A DNA stretch of 64,000 bases, taken from Aureococcus anophagefferens. Its lineage: Eukaryota; Sar; Pelagophyceae; Pelagomonadales; Pelagomonadaceae. Below the pieces are notes generated by a model. That model did not search any database, was not told the DNA's origin, and worked only from the letters and a program-made list of their open reading frames with translations. Made by a program: the position numbers and the translations under genes. How positions within the stretch are numbered: the stretch's first letter is position 1; each line of letters starts with the position of its first letter. The DNA lies in NCBI RefSeq assembly GCF_000186865.1, contig NW_008705565.1:1165083-1229082 (forward strand). The letters are read 5' to 3'. Of the stretch, positions 58,370 to 64,000 are shown one piece after another.

Positions 58370-59142
58370 ATGGCTGCCATTATGAACATCGCTGGTTTGG
58401 AACCCATCGAGGACCCAGAATACCGCTACAAGATGCATCGCATCATCGGCAAGGCGCCGCGCCGCGTCCGCGAAGACGCGCGCACCGCCCCCGGGGCGCC
58501 CCGCGCGCGCGCGCGCGGAACGCCGGAGAAACCGCAATGGCAGGTCGAGGGCCGGGGCAACGGGATTAAGACGGTGATCCCGAACATGACCCTCGTGGCG
58601 CAGACGCTCCACCGCCCCCCGGGCGAGGTCACGAAGTTCTTCGGCTGCGAGCTCGGCGCGCAGACGACGTGGAACGACGACACGGAGCGCTCGATCGTCA
58701 ACGGCGCGCACGAGACCAAGGTCCTCCAGGACAAGCTGAGCATCTACATCGAGAAGTTCGTGCTCTGCCCGTCCTGCAAGCTCCCGGAGACGTCCTACAA
58801 GATCAAGCACGAGATCATCTACCACCAGTGCGTCGCGTGCGGCGCGCGCGAGGCCGTCGACATGCAGCACAAGCTCTGCACGTTCATCCTCAAGCAGCAC
58901 AAGCTCGACAAGAAGGCCAAGGACAAGTCCAAGGACAAGAAGGACAAGAAGAAGGACAAGAAGGACAAGAAGGACGACGACGACGGCGACGACGAGGAGA
59001 AGGCGCGCAAGAAGGCCGAGAAGAAGGCGAAGAAGGCGGCCAAGGAGAACGAGACCGACGAGGAGAAGGCGAAGCGCAAGGCCGAGAAGAAGGCCAAGAA
59101 GGCCGCGGAGAAGGCGGCCAAGGAGGCCGGCGGCGGCGGCTC

Positions 59143-59185
<43 letters not shown>

Positions 59186-59686
59186 TCGGGCGCGATGGAG
59201 TCGGCCGTCAAGGGCATCCGCGACTACATCGCGGGCGGCAAGCAGCCCTCCGAGGTCGTCTCGGAGCTCCGCGCGGTCCAGACCTTCTGCGCCCTGCCCC
59301 GCAGCGAGCGCGGCTTCATCCTCGCCGCCGCGGCCTTCGACGACGGCCTCCTCGAGCAGCTCGACGGCAAGGCGGACCTGCTCCGCGCGTTCGTCAAGGA
59401 CGCGGGCGCGCCGTCGCTCCTCGGCGGCCTCGAGAAGTTCGCCCTCGTCTCTTCGCCGGCCCTCGCGCCCAAGTTCGCCCTCGTCCTCAAGCAGCTCTAC
59501 GACAGCGACGTCCTCGAGGAAGACGCGCTCGTCGCGTGGCACGACGCGGGCGCCGCGCCGCCGGACGCGGCGATCCACGTCCCCGACGCCTGCGACGTCG
59601 AGAGCCGCGCCAAGCTCCTCGCCTTCGCCGAACCCTTCATCACCTGGCTCAAGGAGGCCGAGGAGGACGAGACGGACGAGGACTAG
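58370..59686 (+). CDS. EIF5: Translation initiation factor eIF5
   Basis: Starts at the ATG at 58370 (or 58382). N-terminal eIF2B_5/IF2-type domain: DPEYRYKMHRIIGK, VEGRGNGIKTVIPNMTLVAQ, PPGEVTKFFGCELGAQTTWN, and the zinc ribbon CPSCKLPETSYKIKHE with CVACGA. A Lys/Asp/Glu-rich linker and Asp run follow, then a W2 HEAT domain ending ITWLKEAEEDETDED. eIF5 is the GTPase activator for eIF2 in start-codon selection; the W2 domain binds eIF2beta and eIF3. The 30 residues between IIGK and VEGRGN are absent from other eIF5 proteins and match an unspliced 90-bp GC-AG intron (58454-58543). The mature protein would be about 408 residues. Confidence 0.94.
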
Positions 59687-60033
59687 CGCGCGACGGACGA
59701 TCCCGCGCGGCCGGCGCGAAGGACCGGCCCGCGCACGAGCTCGGCGCACCCCGCCGTTGTCGAGGCCAAGGGGCGCGCGTAACCGGGCCTGCACCTGTCT
59801 CTCTTTCACCGGCGATTTGAGGCATGTTGAAGGTTCAACTTGCGGCAACTTGCGGAGGGCTCTCGGGTTGAACTTTTGAGGTGAGAGCGGCGCCGTCGAC
59901 ACCAACGCGCAGCAGCCGCGCGCGCAGCCGTTGAAGACTCGTGAGAGCGCCGAGCTCATCCTCGACGCCTTCGACGCCAGCGCGCAGCAGCCGCGCGCGC
60001 AGCCACGCTCGCGTTCGAGAGGCCGCGCCACTC
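59687..60033. other. Intergenic region with a duplicated 24-bp block
   Basis: About 350 bp between two plus-strand genes. CGCGCAGCAGCCGCGCGCGC plus AGCC occurs at 59906-59929 and 59981-60004, part of a partial tandem duplication; GTGAGAGCG also recurs at 59881 and 59941. Nothing else was recognised. Confidence 0.7.
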
Positions 60034-60378
60034 ATGCTCGCCGCCGCGTTGCTCCGCCGGTCGCTGCGGCCAGCGGCGACGCGGTCCCTGAGCGCCGCGC
60101 CGACGCTCGTGCCGCGCTGGCTGCTCTTCTACGACTACGTGCCCGACGTCCTCGAGAAGCGCCAGCCGCACCGCGCCGGCCACATCGCGCTCGTCAAAGA
60201 GTACGTCGACCGCGGCGACTGCCTCCTGGGCGGCGCCTTCGCGGACCCCGTCGACGGCGCGGTCATCGTCTTCAGCACCGAGGCCGCGGCGAACGGCTTC
60301 GCGGAGGCGGACCCCTACGTCGCCAACGGCATCGTGACGTCCTCCAAGGTCCGCGAGTGGAGCACGGTCGAATTTTAA
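60034..60378 (+). CDS. YCII family protein, probably mitochondrial
   Basis: 114 residues from the ATG at 60034. A basic Ala/Arg/Ser presequence (MLAAALLRRSLRPAATRSLS) suggests mitochondrial import. The rest is one YCII domain: LLFYDYVPDVLEKRQPHRAG, HIALVKEYVDRGDCLLGGAF, GAVIVFSTEAAANGFAEADP, YVANGIVTSSKVREW. The conserved His in PHRAGH is present. YCII proteins are dimeric ferredoxin-like folds with mostly unknown reactions. The stop codon overlaps that of the convergent gene on the minus strand. Confidence 0.9.
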   Translation: MLAAALLRRSLRPAATRSLSAAPTLVPRWLLFYDYVPDVLEKRQPHRAGHIALVKEYVDRGDCLLGGAFADPVDGAVIVFSTEAAANGFAEADPYVANGIVTSSKVREWSTVEF

Positions 60379-62273
60379 AAGAAGCGGAAGTAGACGTAGG
60401 TCGCGAGCGCGAGGCCGACGACCGCGCGCGTCGCCGGGCGGCGGCACGTGTCGCCGAAGTGCGCGATGTAGTCGTCCTGGGTCCAGACCTTGGGCGGCCG
60501 GGGCTTGCCCGCGGCGCACTCGTAGCGGTGGCCGTGGATCCAGGCCGCCTTCTGGCAGAAGGAGCCGCAGAAGTGGGCCTCCTGGCAGCCCGAGCAGCGC
60601 TTGAGCCGCGAGCCGTCCGCGCGGCGGTAGGCGCCGCAGTTGAGGCACCGCGGCGCGTCCGGGTCGATGGGCTCGGGCTCCGGGCAGACCTCGGGCGGCG
60701 GCGGCGGCGGCCCGGCGATCGCGTCGCCCTCCTCGACGGACGCGGCGTCGAGTTTCGCGGGCTCGGGGCAGACGCGCCGCTCGTAGAAGCGCTCGTCGTC
60801 GAGCGGGTTCCGCTTCTTCGGGTCCTTGGCCTCCTTGGCGGGATCCCTCGGCTCGTCCTCGCCCGGGTTCGGCACCTTGGGCGTCTTCCCGAGGCGGCGG
60901 AAGAGGCGGTCGCGCGCGCGCGCGAGCTTGAAGGCCGTGGGCTCGCGGACGGCGTCGTCGTCCCAGTTCGCCGCGTCGCGCATGTCCTCGAGGATCTCGA
61001 GCATCTTCTCTCGGTTCCGGCCGCCGGGCGCGCCGCCCGGGTGGTAGCTCCGGAGGAACGCGGCGTAGTCCGCGGTGCCCTTGCCGCCGTCCTTCCTGCG
61101 CCCCGGCGTGTGCTCGGCCATGGGGTCGTCGGGGATGCCCGCGCCGTCCTCGGGCGGGCACGCGTTTTCGCCGCCGAGCACGTCGGGCACGTCGTAGGCC
61201 GCGTCCTCGGGCTTCTCGCCGGACACGCAGAAGAGCTCGTCGAGCACGAGCTCGTGGTCCCAGGCGCAGTCGAGGTCGTAGAGGTAGCGCAGGCGCTGGC
61301 CCGTCGTCTTGACGAGCTCGCAGAGCCGCGTCCGCGCCGCGTCGAGGTGGTAGAACCCGTGCGCGTCGACGTGCTTGAAGTCGTCGAAGCCGGAGCTGTC
61401 GCCCGGCCCGAAGAGCGCGCCGTCCGTCGGGTCCGTGAAGTAGTAGCCGTGGCGCCGCCGGCTCCAGCCCAGCGCTGCGCCCAGGACCTCGTGGAGCTCC
61501 TCGAGCGTGCACCCACCCCTCACGCGGAGCCGCCGCCACGGCGTCGGCACGACGCGCACGGCGACGCGGATCGTGTAGACGGCGTCGAAGCGCGTCCGCG
61601 CGTCCCTCAACCCCGCGGCCAGCGCCTTCTCCTTCCTCGCCGCGAGCTTCTTCACGAACTGGATCTCGGGCGTGTCGCCGTCGGCGTACAAGGAAAAGTT
61701 CGTCTGCAGCTTGCGCATCATCCAGTCCTGGGTGACCTCGAGCTCGCGGCTCGGCAGGCCCCAGCGCAGGAAGTCCGACGGCTCCCCGGGCTCGCGGCAG
61801 GGCTCGAAGGCCGTCGGGTCGGAAAGGAAGAGCTTCGGCAGGCCCGCGAGCTTGTCGTTGTCGTGGAACTTGAGGAAGTGGCGCGACGTCCGCCGCGGGC
61901 TCAGGTCGAAGGCGCCGCTCTCCGGCTCCGCGGCGCCGTCGTCGGGGTCCGGGTCCGGGGGCAGCAGCTTCGGCGGCGCCCGGCCGCACGCCTCGCGGTG
62001 CCCCTTGACCCACGCGAGCCGCTGGCACCGGGCCGAGCAGTAGGCGACGACCTTGCACTTCGAGCAGCGCACGCGCGCGACCTTGCTGCAGAGCTCGTAG
62101 CCGCAGTACTCCAGGTCCTCGTCGGCGAGCTTCGCGCGCGGCCGCCGCGGCGCCGCGGGCCGCGCCGGCGCCTCCGAGACGGTGTACTCCAGGTCGTCGT
62201 CGTCGGGCTCGACCTTCTCCGGCCGCTCGATGGGCATCGTCGTCGAGAAGCTCATGACCTCCTTGCCCGCCAT
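60375..62273 (-). CDS. Double MYND-finger protein with central pRiA4b ORF-3-like domain
   Basis: 632 residues from the ATG at 62273. A first MYND-type finger is at about 57-92 (CGYELCSKVARVRCSKCKVV, YCSARCQRLAWVKGHREAC). The middle has LKFHDNDKLAGLPKLFLSDP, and from about residue 230 a domain like plasmid pRiA4b ORF-3 / IS1096 TnpR (YTIRVAVRVVPTPWRRLRVR, TLEELHEVLGAALGW, YLYDLDCAWDHELVLDE). Near the C-terminus is a second Cys cluster (CLNCGAYRRADGSRLKRCSG, CQEAHFCGSFCQKAAWIHGH) and a terminal hydrophobic helix (VVGLALATYVYFRFF), possibly a tail anchor. The bacterial domain is linked with mobile DNA but its role is unknown. Fingers imply protein binding. Confidence 0.85.
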   Translation of the reverse strand: MAGKEVMSFSTTMPIERPEKVEPDDDDLEYTVSEAPARPAAPRRPRAKLADEDLEYCGYELCSKVARVRCSKCKVVAYCSARCQRLAWVKGHREACGRAPPKLLPPDPDPDDGAAEPESGAFDLSPRRTSRHFLKFHDNDKLAGLPKLFLSDPTAFEPCREPGEPSDFLRWGLPSRELEVTQDWMMRKLQTNFSLYADGDTPEIQFVKKLAARKEKALAAGLRDARTRFDAVYTIRVAVRVVPTPWRRLRVRGGCTLEELHEVLGAALGWSRRRHGYYFTDPTDGALFGPGDSSGFDDFKHVDAHGFYHLDAARTRLCELVKTTGQRLRYLYDLDCAWDHELVLDELFCVSGEKPEDAAYDVPDVLGGENACPPEDGAGIPDDPMAEHTPGRRKDGGKGTADYAAFLRSYHPGGAPGGRNREKMLEILEDMRDAANWDDDAVREPTAFKLARARDRLFRRLGKTPKVPNPGEDEPRDPAKEAKDPKKRNPLDDERFYERRVCPEPAKLDAASVEEGDAIAGPPPPPPEVCPEPEPIDPDAPRCLNCGAYRRADGSRLKRCSGCQEAHFCGSFCQKAAWIHGHRYECAAGKPRPPKVWTQDDYIAHFGDTCRRPATRAVVGLALATYVYFRFF

Positions 62274-62457
62274 GGTTGCCAGGACTCGAGAAACTAGTGG
62301 ACCATGCGGGGCTGCCTCGATCGACTTCGACGGATTAGGATCGTCAACATCCCAGCACGACGCCACGCAGCGCTCGCCGAGGTGAGCCGAGATTAGCGGC
62401 CCCTCTTGAACATATGAACATATATGAACATACTCTTGAACGCGACGACTCGCCACA

Positions 62458-63525
62458 ATGTTCACCCGGCTGCTCGTCGCGTTGTCGGTGGTCGTGGCGC
62501 AGCGGCATCCGCTCGGACGCGAGGTCGACGAACGGTTGGCGCGGCAGCGCCCTCGAGGCCGCGAAGACATGCCAAGTTTCGAAGAAGTCATGGAGAGGTG
62601 TAAGAACGGGGGCTCCGACGACGGGCACCGCGACCGCTTCGATCACCGCTTCATGATGATGCGCCACGGAAGGCGCGGAATCGGCGGGAAAGGCCTCCAG
62701 CTCCACGGCGAGCGCAACAGCGGGACGAACTACTTCGAGAAGCTCTGCCACGCGAACACGTGCGGCGCGTGCGAAACGGGCTCCAAGCACAACATGGCGG
62801 AGCCGCGCTCCCATCGCTTCGGCGGGGGTTCGACGCTGCACGTCGTCATCACGCGGAACGCCGTCGACTGGCTTTTGTCGATGTGGCGGTACCCCGTCCA
62901 CTGCGGCCACCACTGCGACCTCCCGACGTTCTACGCGTTCATCTCGACCGAGTGGGGCCCGCCGCCCGACGGGTCCAAGTCCTGGGCCGGTCCCGGCGTC
63001 AAGCCGAGCTGCAGGGGCTTCGCGCACTACAAGCAGACGGACGGCACCTACCCGCGCGACCTCCTCGAGCACCGGAGCCGCTGGGTCCGGAGCTACCGCG
63101 CCGCCGCGGGCGCGCGCGGCCGCGAGTTGGCGGCGAGCGACTGGCTCTGGGTGCGGCACGAGGACCTGTCCGCCGACGGCGGCATGGGCTTCGCGCCGAT
63201 TTTCCAGAAGCTCTTCGACGCGGGGCTCCTCGTGCCGAGCGCGCGGTTCCCCGAAGGGATGCGGGGGACGACGAGCCGCTCGCAGGTCGACGCGAAGGCC
63301 ATGGCGAGCCACTCGGCCTACGTCAAGCTCACGGCGGGCATCTGGCCCCGGTTCACGGAGGCCCAGTTCGAGCACCGCCGGGGCATGATCCAAAAGGAGA
63401 CGTTCGAGCGGTACGGCCTCGCGCCGACGTTTGACCAAAAAGTCCTCGCGCACATCCAGACCGCCGTCGACGCCGCGCTCGAGGCCGAGCTCGGCTACGA
63501 CTACGCCTTCCCGAACCTAAAGTAG
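62458..63525 (+). CDS. Secreted sulfotransferase-like protein
   Basis: 355 residues from the ATG at 62458. A short signal sequence (MFTRLLVALSVVVAQ) precedes the domain. The PAPS-binding P-loop is LQLHGERNSGTNYFEKL, and the 3'-phosphate site is VVITRNAVDWLLSMWR. Later LWVRHEDLSAD and a helical C-terminus follow. The GERNSGTNY form is typical of a family of eukaryotic secreted sulfotransferase-like proteins. It would move sulfate from PAPS to a glycan or protein in the secretory path. Repeats of GAACATAT just upstream may be part of its promoter. Confidence 0.85.
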   Translation: MFTRLLVALSVVVAQRHPLGREVDERLARQRPRGREDMPSFEEVMERCKNGGSDDGHRDRFDHRFMMMRHGRRGIGGKGLQLHGERNSGTNYFEKLCHANTCGACETGSKHNMAEPRSHRFGGGSTLHVVITRNAVDWLLSMWRYPVHCGHHCDLPTFYAFISTEWGPPPDGSKSWAGPGVKPSCRGFAHYKQTDGTYPRDLLEHRSRWVRSYRAAAGARGRELAASDWLWVRHEDLSADGGMGFAPIFQKLFDAGLLVPSARFPEGMRGTTSRSQVDAKAMASHSAYVKLTAGIWPRFTEAQFEHRRGMIQKETFERYGLAPTFDQKVLAHIQTAVDAALEAELGYDYAFPNLK

Positions 63526-63532
63526 GGTCACG

Positions 63533-64000
63533 TTACGTCGCGACGACGGCGCCGGTCCCGGCGACGGCGAAGACGTCGGGGAGCCCCGCCGCGTCGAGAT
63601 CCGCGGCGGACAAGCCCGGCAGGGCGCCGGGCGCCGCGGCCGCGGCGAGGAGCGAGCCGCCGACCCAGGCCGCGTCGCAGCGCGGGAAGGGCGAGTAGGC
63701 GACGGCGAAGTCGAGGCGCCCGTCGAGCGCGCGGAGCTCGTCGAGCAACCGCGCGTCGAAGCCCGGCAGCGCCGCGCCGCCGCCGACGGGCAGCACGTTC
63801 GCCGCGAGGGGCGCGCGCAGCTCGAGGGCCGCGCGGCCGAGGCAGTCCAGCACCAGGGCGCCGAGGCCGGCCTCCTCCGATGCCGCGTCCGCGTCGAAGA
63901 GCGCGTCCGCGGCCGCCCGCCGCGCGGCCCAGGGCGCCGCGCCCGCGCCGTCGCGGAAGGCGAGCGCCGGGCCCGGCGCGTCCGCGCCGTTTCGGCGCCG
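63533..64000 (-). CDS. Actin-related protein, C-terminal part (Arp10/11-like), truncated by window
   Basis: The frame is open from the window end (64000) to the stop at 63533, about 155 residues; the start is outside. Features of the actin fold C-terminus: LFDADAASEEAGLGALVLDC, LAANVLPVGGGAALPGFDAR (the phosphate-2 loop region, GGG here instead of GGT/GGN), LLDELRAL and YSPFPRCDAAWVGGSLLA. The AWVGGSL wording matches divergent actin-related proteins such as Arp10, a pointed-end subunit of dynactin. Because only the end is present, the exact class is not certain. It converges with the sulfotransferase gene, 7 bp apart. Confidence 0.8.
   Translation of the reverse strand, partial: RRRNGADAPGPALAFRDGAGAAPWAARRAAADALFDADAASEEAGLGALVLDCLGRAALELRAPLAANVLPVGGGAALPGFDARLLDELRALDGRLDFAVAYSPFPRCDAAWVGGSLLAAAAAPGALPGLSAADLDAAGLPDVFAVAGTGAVVAT

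Noticed and set aside
1..64000. Bacterial operon interpretation
   Set aside because: Short spliceosomal introns, eukaryote-only genes and divergent single-gene spacing exclude it; GTG/TTG starts are not needed for any gene.

Overview
The window is nuclear DNA of a GC-rich, intron-poor eukaryote, most likely a stramenopile alga close to the pelagophytes (Aureococcus-like); the species is inferred, not shown. Reasons: nuclear eukaryotic genes (eIF5, HMG-box, actin-related protein, a bc1-complex QCR9 subunit, TMEM231, U-box, MYND and RING proteins); a violaxanthin de-epoxidase family protein and a signal peptide ending in an AAF-type motif, both expected in algae with red-derived plastids; short 46-160 bp introns; and three copies of a short inverted-repeat element that act as introns, a behaviour reported for introner elements in Aureococcus and Micromonas.

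Layout. 0-5.2 kb: WD40 gene end, a split gene fusing a type II thioesterase to a malonyl-CoA acyltransferase, and a putative plastid protein. 5.8-8.9 kb: one very long secretory protein with a glycosyltransferase-like region and two sulfotransferase domains. 8.9-21 kb: START-like protein, geranylgeranyl diphosphate synthase, a methyltransferase-like protein, ankyrin protein, membrane transporter-like protein, MYND/RING/Sel1 protein, MOSC protein, acidic protein and HMG-box protein. 21.5-24.6 kb: a kinase region interrupted by a 554-base assembly gap. 24.7-30.7 kb: F-box-like protein, coiled-coil P-loop protein, glycosyltransferase 2, VDE family protein and QCR9. 30.7-37.7 kb: a repeat-rich, gene-poor stretch with a sulfotransferase remnant, a sulfotransferase-exostosin gene carrying two frameshifts, a 152/162-bp tandem array and a 1.5-kb segment bounded by inverted repeats. 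37.7-45.5 kb: cupin/FG-GAP protein, cyclic-nucleotide-type K+ channel and ankyrin/U-box protein. 45.6-64 kb: a damaged short-chain dehydrogenase, small unknown proteins, TMEM231, GH18 and GH32 glycosidases, YccV-like protein, ZC3H15-like protein, esterase-like protein, sulfatase, eIF5, YCII protein, a double-MYND protein, another sulfotransferase and an actin-related protein running off the end.

Themes. Genes are closely packed on both strands, several pairs ending within a few bases of each other. Sulfated-glycan chemistry recurs (triple-domain GT/sulfotransferase, sulfotransferase-exostosin, sulfotransferase remnant, separate sulfotransferase, sulfatase, GH18, GH32), which would suit a cell with a sulfated polysaccharide coat. 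Two intron classes stand out: introner insertions with 8-bp target duplications beginning GT, and small introns whose best donor is GC in a GCGCG-like context rather than GT.
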